From: an uncultured Collinsella sp.
GTDB lineage: Bacteria > Actinomycetota > Coriobacteriia > Coriobacteriales > Coriobacteriaceae
Direction: 5' to 3'
Assembly: GCA_905209765.1 (NCBI GenBank)
Contig: CAJLUE010000003.1
Span: 12,151 to 76,150 of the forward strand
DNA length: 64,000 bases
In this document: piece after piece, positions 8,244-16,593 of the stretch
How positions within the stretch are numbered: the first letter of the stretch is position 1
How the letters are laid out: every line of letters begins with the position of its first letter
Made by a program: the position numbers and the translations under genes
The notes under the pieces: generated by a model
Database searches by the model: none
What the model was told of the DNA's origin: nothing
What the model saw: only the letters and a program-made list of their open reading frames with translations

Positions 8244-8288
8244 CTCATAACCCGAAGGTCGGTGGTTCAAATCCGCCCCCCGCGACCA
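8244..8288 (+). other. 3' half of a CAU-anticodon tRNA: old attachment site
   Basis: The 45 bases run from the anticodon loop CTCATAA through the variable region, the T arm (GGTGGTTCAAATCCGCC) and the acceptor strand to CCA. They match the 3' half of an initiator-type tRNA-Met. No D arm or 5' acceptor strand precedes them: the bases before 8244 do not pair. This is the standard footprint of an element that integrated into a tRNA 3' end. The true tRNA terminator follows on the right, so the element lay to the left, on the integrase side. Confidence 0.8.
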
Positions 8289-8297
8289 TGAAACTTC

Positions 8298-8332
8298 AGG
8301 TCGGAAGCATAAAAGCTCCCGACCTTTTTCTT
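8298..8332 (+). terminator. Terminator following the tRNA fragment
   Basis: AGGTCGG and CCGACCT form a stem around a 14-base loop, followed by TTTTCTTTG. It probably served the original tRNA gene. The stretch 8333-8547 holds no gene I can support. Confidence 0.75.
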
Positions 8333-8547
8333 TGTCTAGGGGTTTCGGCATCTCTCGTTCTTTGGGTACCTCGAGGCGGGCAATCAGATAGATGCTTACG
8401 AGTATCATAGGGTCTTTTTACGTCGCGGTCGTGTCTCGTACTGGTGCGCCGCTCTTTGTGGGACGTGTCACTTTGCCATAGGTTGTCCGGCGGCGGGGCG
8501 CAGGTCGTTCCCCGTGGCGTCGCTCCTTTCGACGCTACGCTGCCTGG

Positions 8548-8856
8548 CTACTCGTTCCACTGGTGCTTTTTCATGTCGACGCAGCCGTTGTCTCGGAAGG
8601 CGACTCCTTCCTCCGTCAGTAGTGCTCGCTGGTCGGGGAAGTTTGGCGCGAGGCGTCCCGCGTGGTTGACGACGCGGTGGCAGGGATAATCGCCGTAGCG
8701 ATCCGCCTCGCTCAGCACCGCTCCGACCAGGCGAGAGTTTTTCTCCCTGCCGATGAGGCGCGCTATCTGACCGTACGAGGCGACGCATCCCGCCGGAATC
8801 TCTGCCACGACGGAGAGAATCTCATAAACCAAATCTTCGTCCAGGACTTTTCCCAT
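8548..8856 (-). CDS. MGMT-family methyltransferase-like protein
   Basis: 102 residues, the length of the isolated DNA-binding/active-site domain of O6-alkylguanine-DNA alkyltransferases. It has VYEILSVVAEIPAGCVASYG and the active-site motif YPCHRVVNHAGRLAP, where the Cys of PCHRV is the methyl acceptor. Because the Cys is kept, this is not an alkyltransferase-like (ATL) protein with Trp in its place. Proteins this short lack the N-terminal ribonuclease-like domain of full Ogt/AGT and are often annotated as MGMT family protein. The role is probably repair or recognition of alkylated guanine. It is a single gene with its own 170-bp upstream gap. Confidence 0.85.
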   Translation of the reverse strand: MGKVLDEDLVYEILSVVAEIPAGCVASYGQIARLIGREKNSRLVGAVLSEADRYGDYPCHRVVNHAGRLAPNFPDQRALLTEEGVAFRDNGCVDMKKHQWNE

Positions 8857-9030
8857 CGTATCGCTCCCGTGTTCGCTTTTGCCTTCGGGGGCGCGGCGCC
8901 GATCACCCGTGCTGCGATTTTCGCAGCTCCCCTTACCGAAGCATCGAGGGAAAGCGCATGCGTGTCAAGGTTGTCTGGTCCAGTTGCTGGCTCGATGCCT
9001 CGAGATGTTCGCCTCAAGTGCGACCTGCCC

Positions 9031-9537
9031 CTATTGGAAAAGGATGCCGAAGATGTATTTGGTGATGGCGGAGCGGCGGATGACCCCCACGAGTTTGCCC
9101 TCGTCATCAACCACAGGAAGCTTCTTGAACTTCTTCTTCGCCAGCAGCGCGGCGACGCGGGCGATGCTCTGCTCGGGACGGGCACACACTACCTGGCGCG
9201 TCGCGAAATCCATGACGCAGCGATCCTTCAGGTCTTCGATGCGCTGCTCAAGGCTCTGATCGTCGAAGTACAGCATGGACGCGTCGCCGCCCGTGAAGAT
9301 GGTGTGAGCGCGATGCTGCGCGATGGCTCCCATGACATCGCCGTCGGAGATGAACCCGACCACCTGGTTGCGCTCATCGATTACGGGCATGCTGCTCACC
9401 TCGTTTTCGGCGAGCATGCGCACCACGTCGGAAATCGTGCAATCCTGCGTGCAGGTGAACGGCTCTTCAATCATGATGCTCGAAACGGGCGTCCCCTCGA
9501 GCTCGAGCGGGATGCGCTCGGACAGAATCTCGGACAT
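9031..9537 (-). CDS. Tandem CBS-domain protein
   Basis: 168 residues made of two CBS domains, about residues 20-75 (IEEPFTCTQDCTISDVVRML, VIDERNQVVGFISDGDVM) and 105-165 (FATRQVVCARPEQSIARVAA, PVVDDEGKLVGVIRR). CBS pairs bind adenine nucleotides and act as energy or ligand sensors. The Shine-Dalgarno GGAGG overlaps the end of the upstream MFS gene, whose stop is 3 bases before this start region, so the two are translationally coupled. The domain may regulate the transporter, which is inference from the arrangement. Confidence 0.85.
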   Translation of the reverse strand: MSEILSERIPLELEGTPVSSIMIEEPFTCTQDCTISDVVRMLAENEVSSMPVIDERNQVVGFISDGDVMGAIAQHRAHTIFTGGDASMLYFDDQSLEQRIEDLKDRCVMDFATRQVVCARPEQSIARVAALLAKKKFKKLPVVDDEGKLVGVIRRSAITKYIFGILFQ

Positions 9538-9540
9538 CGC

Positions 9541-10980
9541 TTATGCCTCCTTCGTTTTCGGTGCGGTTTTCTTGGTGCGCACGCTGAATATGGCGCAGAT
9601 AAGGGAAACGAGGCCGATTGCCGCGCACACCTTGTAAGCGACGCCCGCGCCCACGGCGGTGGCTACTTGGATGCTCGCATCGACGCCGGCCGACGCGGTG
9701 ACGCTTGTCATGACCGTGATGATGAGCGCCGTGCACAAACCGCCGGCGACCTGGCGGCCGGTGTTCGCGATGGCGTTGCCGTGGGCGATCATGTCATTTT
9801 TCAAGGCATTGACACCCCATGTGTTCACCGGCATGTTCGCGAGCGACTGGCCGGCGGACTGCAGCATGCAGAACAGCGCAACCACCAAGATGGGCGTGTT
9901 TACCGTCGAAAGCGAGAGCAGGAACAGGGCGCCGGTCATGAGGGCCAGGCCGACGATCGAGATGGCACGCGGACCGAACTTGTCGAACACCACGCCGGAG
10001 ATAGGGCTGATGATGATGCCCACCGCCGCGGCGGGAAGCATGGCCATGCCGGTTTCGAAGGCCGAAGCGCCAAGCGAGGTTTGCAGCAGCAACGGCAACA
10101 GCGTGTTGGTGACCAGGCATGCGGCGTTGATGAGCGTGACGATGATGGCGGCCACGCGGAACTCGCGCGTCTTGAGCGTGCCCAGTTGAAGCAGCGGGTC
10201 CTCGATTTTGCCCTGGCGTACGACGAACAGCACCAAGCACACGACACCCGCGACGATCGAGCCGAGCACCACGGGGTTGCCCCAACCCATCGACGAGGCG
10301 CTCGAGAACCCGTAGAGAAGTCCGCCGAAGGCGATGGTGGAGAGGACGACCGAGGGCAGGTCGAGCTTGGGGTTCTTCAGCTCGCCCACGTTTTTCAGCA
10401 TGAACACGCCCAGCACCAGCACGAGAATTGCGAGGGGGACGATGGCGCCGATCATGGTGCGCCAGCCGTACGTGTCGATCACCGCGCCGCCTACGACGGG
10501 GCCGACCGCGGGACCCGCCGACATGACGATGCCCGCCATGCCCATAGCCGTTCCTCGTTTCTCGACGGGGAACACCAGCATGGGAACCACCGAGACAAGC
10601 GGCATGAGCACGCCTGAGCCCGCCGCTTGCAACACGCGACCGATGATGAGGAACAGGAAATCAGGGGCTGCGGCGCACAGCAGCGTGCCCAGCGCGAACA
10701 CCAGCGTCGCCCCGAAGAATAGCGCGCGGGTGCTGAACTTGTCGATAAGGAACGCCGAAACGGGGACCATGATGCCGCTCACCAGCGGGTATATGGACAT
10801 GATCCACTGGGCAGTCGAGGCATCGATGGCGAAATCGGACATGATGACCGGCAGCGCAGGCGACATCACCGTTTGGTTCAGTAGCGCCAAGAAGGCACCC
10901 AGGACGACGACCGCGACGATGCGGATCTGGGTACCGGTAATGCGCCCATTGGCGGGCGCGACCGTACAATTATCAGACAT
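9541..10980 (-). CDS. MFS transporter, DHA2 (EmrB/QacA) family
   Basis: 479 residues with 14 predicted membrane segments. The first segment carries VVVLGAFLALLNQTVMSPAL, and motif C-like sequence AGSGVLMPLVSVVPMLV with GMAGIVMSAGPAVGPVVGGA identifies the DHA2 drug:H+ antiporter family. It likely exports a drug, bile component or other amphiphile across the cytoplasmic membrane. The start has GAAGGAAG before the ATG. It forms an operon with the CBS protein. A perfect palindrome at 11043-11063, about 62 bp upstream of the start, may be the operator of an unlinked regulator. Confidence 0.9.
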   Translation of the reverse strand: MSDNCTVAPANGRITGTQIRIVAVVVLGAFLALLNQTVMSPALPVIMSDFAIDASTAQWIMSIYPLVSGIMVPVSAFLIDKFSTRALFFGATLVFALGTLLCAAAPDFLFLIIGRVLQAAGSGVLMPLVSVVPMLVFPVEKRGTAMGMAGIVMSAGPAVGPVVGGAVIDTYGWRTMIGAIVPLAILVLVLGVFMLKNVGELKNPKLDLPSVVLSTIAFGGLLYGFSSASSMGWGNPVVLGSIVAGVVCLVLFVVRQGKIEDPLLQLGTLKTREFRVAAIIVTLINAACLVTNTLLPLLLQTSLGASAFETGMAMLPAAAVGIIISPISGVVFDKFGPRAISIVGLALMTGALFLLSLSTVNTPILVVALFCMLQSAGQSLANMPVNTWGVNALKNDMIAHGNAIANTGRQVAGGLCTALIITVMTSVTASAGVDASIQVATAVGAGVAYKVCAAIGLVSLICAIFSVRTKKTAPKTKEA

Positions 10981-11042
10981 AAGCTTCCTTCGTATCTATT
11001 CGATTCTTCGCCGAAGGCGCGCCGGCCCACGGGCGAAATAAC

Positions 11043-11063
11043 ATGCACGTGCTATGCGTGCAT
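11043..11063. promoter_or_regulatory. Operator-like palindrome upstream of the MFS operon
   Basis: ATGCACG and CGTGCAT are perfect 7-bp arms separated by 7 bases. The position, 63-83 bp upstream of the transporter start on the minus strand, fits a repressor or activator site. No regulator gene adjoins it. Confidence 0.5.
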
Positions 11064-11119
11064 CAGATACGACAGGAAGAAAGCGGCTGCTCAGAGCGCA
11101 CTTGGGGAACAACAGGAGA

Positions 11120-11139
11120 GGCCCCGTATACCAGGGGCC
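11120..11139. other. Small hairpin in the divergent 10981-11500 gap
   Basis: GGCCCC and GGGGCC are 6-bp arms around an 8-base loop. There is no T tract, so it is a weak terminator candidate at best. The rest of 11064-11500, between the MFS operon and the ArsC-like gene, shows no gene or other element I can support. Confidence 0.3.
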
Positions 11140-11500
11140 GCCGAATTGCGATGTATGCTTTGGTCAAATCCTTCATAGCGGGGAGGTATTCTAGCAGCCG
11201 TCTTCGCCCCTTTCAAGGGATGTAACCCAGACGTTGATTTTCTTCACCGAGGCGCCATCGTTGACGGGTGGCGTGCTTCTCTATCGCCACACCGCGGGGC
11301 GAGGGAACGCCGCGGCGAGCTTGTACATCGGCTATGTGTGCAGCTGCGAGCGTGTCGCCGGCGCGCGCTGGGCGCCAGTCCGATCCGGCCGACTCTTGCC
11401 GACGGCCGGTCGCCGTCCTCCTCCATCTCCGCCTGCTCTGTTTTTGCTCGGCTCCCTTGTCGTATCATGGACGGACGAGAATTGAGCGAAGGCGGTACGT

Positions 11501-11842
11501 ATGAACATCCAGATATTCGGCACGAAGAAAAGCTTCGATACTAAGAAGGCGCAGCGCTATTTCAAGGAACGTCGTGTGAAGTTCCAGTTCATCGACTTGA
11601 AGGAAAAGGGGATGAGCAAAGGCGAGCTCGAAAGCGTGGCGCGCGCCGTCGGCGGGATCGACGCTGTGATCGATCCAAAGGCGAAAGATGCCGACACGGT
11701 TGCGCTCGTACAGTATCTTGCTGCCGACCAGAAGTTCGAAAAGGTGCTCGATAACCAGCAGATTCTTCGTGAGCCCATCGTTCGCAACGGCCGCCAGGCA
11801 ACCGTTGGCTACGAGCCTGACGTGTGGAAGGGCTGGGAATAA
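11501..11842 (+). CDS. ArsC/Spx-family protein lacking the redox cysteine
   Basis: 113 residues, the size of ArsC/Spx/YffB thioredoxin-fold proteins. The N-terminus MNIQIFGTKKSFDTKKAQRY occupies the place where the family has a Cys (YxxPxCxxC), but here there is no Cys in the whole protein. The C-terminal signature REPIVRNGRQATVGYEPDVW matches the family's RP(V/I) and GF pattern. Arsenate reduction or thiol redox sensing through Cys is therefore not expected. A structural or adaptor role, as for Spx-type RNA polymerase binding, is possible but unproven. The Shine-Dalgarno is AAGGCGG. It stands alone. Confidence 0.8.
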   Translation: MNIQIFGTKKSFDTKKAQRYFKERRVKFQFIDLKEKGMSKGELESVARAVGGIDAVIDPKAKDADTVALVQYLAADQKFEKVLDNQQILREPIVRNGRQATVGYEPDVWKGWE

Positions 11843-11846
11843 AGTG

Positions 11847-11888
11847 AAGCGCCCACGCCCGTGGTTTTATCCACGGACGCGGGCGCTT
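11847..11888. terminator. Hairpin between convergent ArsC-like gene and dehydratase
   Basis: AAGCGCCC with GGGCGCTT, and a nested CCGTGG with CCACGG, form a long stem around TTTTAT, starting 5 bases past the stop at 11842. It has no clear T tract, and the remaining bases up to 12014 are GC-rich and partly palindromic. Confidence 0.55.
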
Positions 11889-12014
11889 GCGTAAGACGTC
11901 TCTTGTCGTTTGAGTGGAGCGCCCCGGCGGCGCTGAACAACGCGCCCCGGTGACGTGGCTCGGGGCTCTTTGTGCCGCACATCTATGAGAGGAGATATTT
12001 GATGCGCATGGGCG

Positions 12015-13793
12015 CTACTCCATGTAGCCACCCTGAATGGCGGAAACTGCATGCTCGGTAAAGAACTTGAGCGTGCCGGAGGTATAGCGATTAGCCTTGG
12101 GCTTCCAAGCGGCTCGGCGCTCGGCCAGGACGGCGTCGACCTCGGCCGGCTCCATCTTCTTGCCGGCGATGCCCACGATAGACAGCGAGCGCTCGGGGAT
12201 GTTGATCTGGATCAGGTCGCCCTCCTCGATCAGGGCAATCGGACCGCCCACGGCAGCCTCGGGCGATACATGACCGATAGCCGGGCCCTTGGAGGCGCCG
12301 GAGAAGCGGCCGTCAGTGATCAGGGCAATGCTCGCGCCCAGCTCGGGGTCGCTGGCAATAGCCTCGGTGGTGTAGAACATCTCGGGCATGCCGGAACCCT
12401 TGGGGCCCTCGTAGCGAATGATGACGGCGTCGCCGGGCTTGACCTCGTGCGTCAGGACGGCGTGGATGGCGTCCTCCTCGCAGTCGAACGCACGTGCCTT
12501 AAGCGTAGCCTGGAACATCTCGCGCGGAACAACCGTGTGCTTGACGACGGCGCCCTCGGGGGCAAGGTTGCCGTGGAGGATGGCGATGGAGCCATCGGTG
12601 CCGAAAGCCTGGTCAAACGGGCGAATGATGTCCTCGCGCTTGAGGTTCCACTTCTCCAGGTAACGGCCGCACTTCTCGTAATAGCCGTTATTCTTGAGGT
12701 CCTCGAGGTTCTCGCCGAGAGTCTTGCCGGTGACAGTCATAACGTCGAGGTGGAGCATCGACTTGATCTCCTCCATGATGCGCGGCACACCGCCCGCATA
12801 ATAGAAGAACTGCGCCGGCCACTCGCCTGCGGGACGAACGTTGAGCAGGTAGTGGGCGCCACGGTGCAGACGATCGAAGTCGTCGGCGGACATCTCGATG
12901 CCAAACTCACGGGCGATTGCGGGGATGTGCAGCAGGGAGTTGGTGGAACCAGAGATGGCGCCGTGGACCATGATGAGGTTCTCGAAGGATTCCTTGGTCA
13001 CGATGTCACGCGGACACAGGTTGTGCTCGGAGAGCCACACGGACTGGCGGCCGGCCTCGCGCGCAAACTCACGCAGGTCGGAGCTGGTAGCGGGCAGCAG
13101 GGCCGTGCCGGGGAGCATAAGGCCCAGGGCCTCGGCGGTAACCTGCATGGTCGACGCGGTGCCCATAAACGAGCAGGCGCCGCAGCTGGGGCATGCGTTG
13201 TGCTTGGCAAACTCAAGCTCCTCGCGGGAGATCTCGCCGCGCTCGTAGCGGGCAGAAATCGCGCCGAGCTGCTCCAGGGTCAACAGATCGGGACCGGCAT
13301 CCATGACACCGCCGGTAACGACGATGGAGGGGATGTTGATGCGGCCCATGGCCATAAGGTTCGCAGGCAGGCCCTTATCGCAGCTGGCAACAAAGACGCC
13401 GGCGTCGAACGGGGTGGCCTTGGCATGAATCTCGATCATGTTGGCGATCATGTCGCGACTGGGCAGCGAGTAGTTGATGCCGTCGTGGCCCTGGGCCTCG
13501 CCGTCGCAGATATCGGTGCAGAAGTAACGGGCACCATGACCGCCAGCCTCGGCAACGCCGGCACGGACCTCCTCGACCAACTCAAACAGGCCGGCAGAAC
13601 CCGGATGCGAGTCGCCGAACGTCGACTCGATAATGACCTGCGGCTTGTCCAGATCCTCGATGGACCAGCCAGAGCCCAGACGCAGCGGGTCCATCTCGGG
13701 GCTGATGGTGCGGAACTTGCCGGAACGCGGCTGCAGCTTGGCAACCAGGCCGGCTGCCTCCTGCTGAATCTGTGCCTTGGTCTTCTCGTCCAT
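12015..13793 (-). CDS. IlvD/Edd-family dehydratase, probably acting on a sugar acid
   Basis: About 592 residues. The start at 13793 has GAGGAG 6 bases upstream, and the longer reading to 13829 has none. Iron-sulphur ligand regions are visible: YFCTDICDGEAQGHDGINYS, FVASCDKGLPANLMAMGRIN and HNACPSCGACSFMGTASTMQ, with the C-terminal DGRFSGASKGPAIGHVSPEA. These mark an Fe-S dehydratase of the dihydroxy-acid/6-phosphogluconate/aldonate group. Residue patterns such as ASCDKGLPA and the STFGDSHPGSAG opening look closer to YjhG/YagF-type aldonate dehydratases than to true IlvD. The neighbouring gluconate permease and GntR remnants support a sugar-acid role. The exact substrate cannot be read from sequence. 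Confidence 0.8.
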   Translation of the reverse strand: MDEKTKAQIQQEAAGLVAKLQPRSGKFRTISPEMDPLRLGSGWSIEDLDKPQVIIESTFGDSHPGSAGLFELVEEVRAGVAEAGGHGARYFCTDICDGEAQGHDGINYSLPSRDMIANMIEIHAKATPFDAGVFVASCDKGLPANLMAMGRINIPSIVVTGGVMDAGPDLLTLEQLGAISARYERGEISREELEFAKHNACPSCGACSFMGTASTMQVTAEALGLMLPGTALLPATSSDLREFAREAGRQSVWLSEHNLCPRDIVTKESFENLIMVHGAISGSTNSLLHIPAIAREFGIEMSADDFDRLHRGAHYLLNVRPAGEWPAQFFYYAGGVPRIMEEIKSMLHLDVMTVTGKTLGENLEDLKNNGYYEKCGRYLEKWNLKREDIIRPFDQAFGTDGSIAILHGNLAPEGAVVKHTVVPREMFQATLKARAFDCEEDAIHAVLTHEVKPGDAVIIRYEGPKGSGMPEMFYTTEAIASDPELGASIALITDGRFSGASKGPAIGHVSPEAAVGGPIALIEEGDLIQINIPERSLSIVGIAGKKMEPAEVDAVLAERRAAWKPKANRYTSGTLKFFTEHAVSAIQGGYME

Positions 13794-13861
13794 GATGCTC
13801 TCCTCTTTTGATTTGAACGGTTGTACCAATCGTTGGTTAATGAATCAGGTGTAAATGGGTA

Positions 13862-13878
13862 CCGAGCGATGCGCTCGG
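13862..13878 (-). terminator. Small hairpin downstream of the permease remnant
   Basis: CCGAGCG and CGCTCGG are perfect 7-bp arms around ATG. It sits 24 bases past the permease stop on the minus strand, followed by only a weak T run. It could end the former permease transcript. Confidence 0.4.
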
Positions 13879-13901
13879 CAAAAGATGCTTAGCCACGCGA
13901 A

Positions 13902-14100
13902 CTAGGCGAAGAACGAAATCACCAGGGCACAGGCAAGACCCGAAAGGCCGATGAGCGTCTCCATAACGGTCCAGGACTTGAGGGTGGTCTTCTCGTCAAT
14001 CTCCAGGAACGAGGAGCACATCCAAAAACCGGCATCGTTGACGTGCGAGAGGGCCGTGGCACCGCCGCAGATAGCACGCATGGCGGCCGAGCACGCAACC
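13902..14100 (-). pseudogene. GntP-family gluconate permease, C-terminal remnant
   Basis: Only about the last 65 codons remain. The peptide ATALSHVNDAGFWMCSSFLE then SWTVMETLIGLSGLACALVI matches the conserved C-terminus of the GntP gluconate:H+ symporters, which are normally about 440 residues. Homology stops abruptly near 14100, where the sequence switches to the oppositely oriented GntR remnant. There is no start codon with a ribosome site. The dehydratase lies 108 bases downstream on the same strand, so this was probably a permease-dehydratase operon whose promoter and permease N-terminus were deleted. Confidence 0.75.
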
Positions 14101-14442
14101 AACGACCAGGTCGTCTGTATCAAAGAGCTCTGCGACGAATCCGAGCGCCTGGCCGAGGCCGGTGAGGATTACTCCGCCGCCGACACCGCGTTCCACAATG
14201 CCATTGCCGAGAGCTCCGGAAACCTCGTCGTTCCCCGCCTGATGGGCGTGTTCAAGGCATCCGTCCCCCTCTTTATCGACGTGACCGGCAAAAAGCTCGT
14301 CGAGGAAACTATCCGCACGCACCGCGATGTGGCCGACGCCATCGCCGCGCGCAATCCCACCGCCGCGCACGACGCGATGTATCTGCACCTGGTGTATAAC
14401 CGCAACATGATTGCGGAGGGAGCAGAAGCAAAAGGCATTTAG
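14100..14442 (+). pseudogene. GntR/FCD regulator, C-terminal remnant
   Basis: About 113 codons of an FCD sensor domain remain, including YSAADTAFHNAIAESSGNLV and ETIRTHRDVADAIAARNPTA, followed by a normal stop. The N-terminal winged helix and the first part of the FCD domain are missing. An open frame continues back to 13951, but that portion is antisense to the permease remnant and is not regulator sequence. The breakpoint coincides with that of the permease at about 14100, so a single deletion took both 5' ends. Confidence 0.75.
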
Positions 14443-14469
14443 GGCCCGACAATAATCTTTCTTTGGCAA

Positions 14470-14515
14470 AACGCAGGCGGCGGCTGCCCAACACACAGGG
14501 CAGCCGCCGCTTTTT
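14470..14515. terminator. Bidirectional terminator
   Basis: GCGGCGGCTGCCC and GGGCAGCCGCCGC form a perfect 13-bp stem around 8 bases, with TTTTTGC on the plus side and a GTTTTG run on the minus side. It ends both the regulator remnant and the oxidoreductase gene. Confidence 0.85.
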
Positions 14516-14541
14516 GCAATCGATTGGTGCAAAGGGGTTGA

Positions 14542-16491
14542 CTAGAGCTCGCAGGCAACCTTGTAGCCGTCGCCGATGGCATCGCGGATGTTGCCGCACT
14601 TGTTGGCGTCGCCCAGCACGTGGGTGGTAACGCCGGCAGCGGCAAGGTCGTCGGCCAACTTGGTATTGGGACGATAGCCCATGGCAAGCACCAGCGTATC
14701 GGCACCGGTGATGGTGTGGACCTCGCCGTCCTTTTCGTAGCTGATAGTGTCCTCGGTAATCTCGGTCACCTTGGCCTCTGTAAGCACATGAACGCCCTTG
14801 GAGAGCATGCGCGTGATAAGCACCGCGCGACCGGCACCACCCTCGTTGGCGGCGAGTGTCTTGGTCATCTCGATGACGGTGACATCGCGATTGGCCGGCG
14901 ACAGGTCGTTGACCAGCGGGGCCAGGTAATCTGCCGTCTCGCAACCGACGGTGCCGCCGCCCACGATGACGATCTTCTTGCCCGGGAAAGCCTTGCCACC
15001 CAGCAGGTCGTCAGCCGTCATAACCTGCTTAAAGCCCTGCATGAAGGCCGGAGCGATGGGCTCGGCGCCATAAGCCAGGACAACCTCGTAGCCCGCGTAG
15101 TCGCGTTGAATGTCCTCGGCAGTAAGCTCGGTACCAAATGCGCACTTCACGCCCGCCTCAGCAAGACGGCGATACTGGTATTTGATCACGCGGGTGAGTT
15201 CCTGCTTTGCCGGCGGAACGGCCGCGATGCGCATCTCGCCGCCCGGCTCATCCTGCTTATCCACGAGCACCACGCTGTGTCCGCGCTTGGCGGCAATGTA
15301 GGCTGCCTCCATGCCCGCAGGACCAGCGCCCACAACCAGTATGTTCTTGGCCTCGGCGGCAGGCTCGTAGCCGGCCTCGTCGCGCTCCACGTCCGGGTTG
15401 ACGGTGCAGGAGATGCGCTTGCCGAACATAATGCCGTTCAGGCAGCGCAGGCAACCGATGCAGGGACGGATGTCGTCGGCGTTGCCGGCAGCGGCTTTGT
15501 TGCAGAACTCGGCATCGCACAGATTGGCGCGGCCCATCATGCAGATGTCGGCAGCGCCGTCCTCGATCAGCTCCTCGGCGATCCAGGCCTCGTTAATACG
15601 TCCGACAGTGGCGACGGGAATGTTGACGTGCTTTTTGATCTCGCGCGAGCAGGCGGCATGCGAGGCCTGCTGGGTACCGGCGGCGGGAATCGCGGAGCCG
15701 CGCTTGATGGTGGTACCGCCCGACACGTGAATCATGTCGACGCCGGCCTTCTCCAGACGACGCGAGACGTAGATCATGTCGTTGAGGGTCAGGCCGCCAT
15801 CGGTGTACTCATCGCCCGAGATGCGGACGTCGATGATAAAGTCCTTGCCGCAGCGCTCGCGAATCTCGGCGATGACCTCGAGCAGGAAGCGCATGCGGGC
15901 GTCGAGCGAGCCACCGTACTCATCGGTACGCTTGTTGTAGAGCGGAGTCAAAAAGCCGCCGAGCATACCGTGGGCGTGCGCCGCATGGACCTCGACGCCA
16001 TCGACGCCAGCCTTCTGCATACGCACGGCAGCGTCGCCAAACTGATGCGTGAGCTCGTGAATCTCGTCGACCGTGATGGGGCGCGGTGCCTCGCGGGCAT
16101 AGGACGGTCCCACGAAGGACGGAGCGATCAGGCGCGGCGTGCCCGGAATGTTAAAGGCCATGTAGGCGGGGTGGAAGAGCTGCGGCATGATCTTGCAGCC
16201 ATACTCGTGGACGGCCGCGGCGAGCTTTTCCCAGCCGGGGATGAACGTGTCGTCGTAGCAGCACATGTCGCCCGGCAGATAGGTATAGGTGGGCTCGACC
16301 GTCACGACCTCGGTGATGATGAGGCCCACGCCGCCCTTGGCGCGGGCACGGTAATGATCGACCAAATCGTCGGTCACATAGCCATGATCGGCCAGGTTGG
16401 TGGACACCGGCGGCATAAAGACGCGGTTCTTGACCTCGGTCGTACCGACCTTGATCGGGCTAAAGAGCATCGGATAGGCAGAGGACTCCAT
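14542..16491 (-). CDS. NADH:flavin oxidoreductase, Old Yellow Enzyme/2,4-dienoyl-CoA reductase type
   Basis: About 649 residues in the three-part layout of FadH/BaiCD/BaiH. Residues 1-340 form the FMN TIM barrel (LFSPIKVGTTEVKNRVFMPP, GVDGVEVHAAHAHGMLGGFL, NKRTDEYGGSLDARMRF). The 4Fe-4S site is CIGCLRCLNGIMFGKRISC. The C-terminal half has two dinucleotide folds (NILVVGAGPAGMEAAYIAA for FAD and IVIVGGGTVGCETADYLA for NADH). Such enzymes reduce C=C bonds of enoyl-CoAs, bile-acid enones, flavonoids or cinnamates in anaerobes. The substrate is not determined by these motifs. The start at 16491 has AAAGGAA upstream. Single-gene unit between two terminators. Confidence 0.88.
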   Translation of the reverse strand: MESSAYPMLFSPIKVGTTEVKNRVFMPPVSTNLADHGYVTDDLVDHYRARAKGGVGLIITEVVTVEPTYTYLPGDMCCYDDTFIPGWEKLAAAVHEYGCKIMPQLFHPAYMAFNIPGTPRLIAPSFVGPSYAREAPRPITVDEIHELTHQFGDAAVRMQKAGVDGVEVHAAHAHGMLGGFLTPLYNKRTDEYGGSLDARMRFLLEVIAEIRERCGKDFIIDVRISGDEYTDGGLTLNDMIYVSRRLEKAGVDMIHVSGGTTIKRGSAIPAAGTQQASHAACSREIKKHVNIPVATVGRINEAWIAEELIEDGAADICMMGRANLCDAEFCNKAAAGNADDIRPCIGCLRCLNGIMFGKRISCTVNPDVERDEAGYEPAAEAKNILVVGAGPAGMEAAYIAAKRGHSVVLVDKQDEPGGEMRIAAVPPAKQELTRVIKYQYRRLAEAGVKCAFGTELTAEDIQRDYAGYEVVLAYGAEPIAPAFMQGFKQVMTADDLLGGKAFPGKKIVIVGGGTVGCETADYLAPLVNDLSPANRDVTVIEMTKTLAANEGGAGRAVLITRMLSKGVHVLTEAKVTEITEDTISYEKDGEVHTITGADTLVLAMGYRPNTKLADDLAAAGVTTHVLGDANKCGNIRDAIGDGYKVACEL

Positions 16492-16593
16492 ACAGGGTTC
16501 CTTTCGTTTGAGCCGCTCGGCGGCAGTTGCTAGCGTACTTATCGTATCAGCAACTGCCGTATCCGTAGTCAAACATACCCAAACGCCGGTCGG

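Noticed and set aside
8163..8408. 81-codon open frame on the minus strand with SRGADLNHRPSGYE
   Set aside because: This peptide is the antisense reading of the tRNA fragment at 8244-8288. It is a well-known false annotation near tRNA genes and has no ribosome site.
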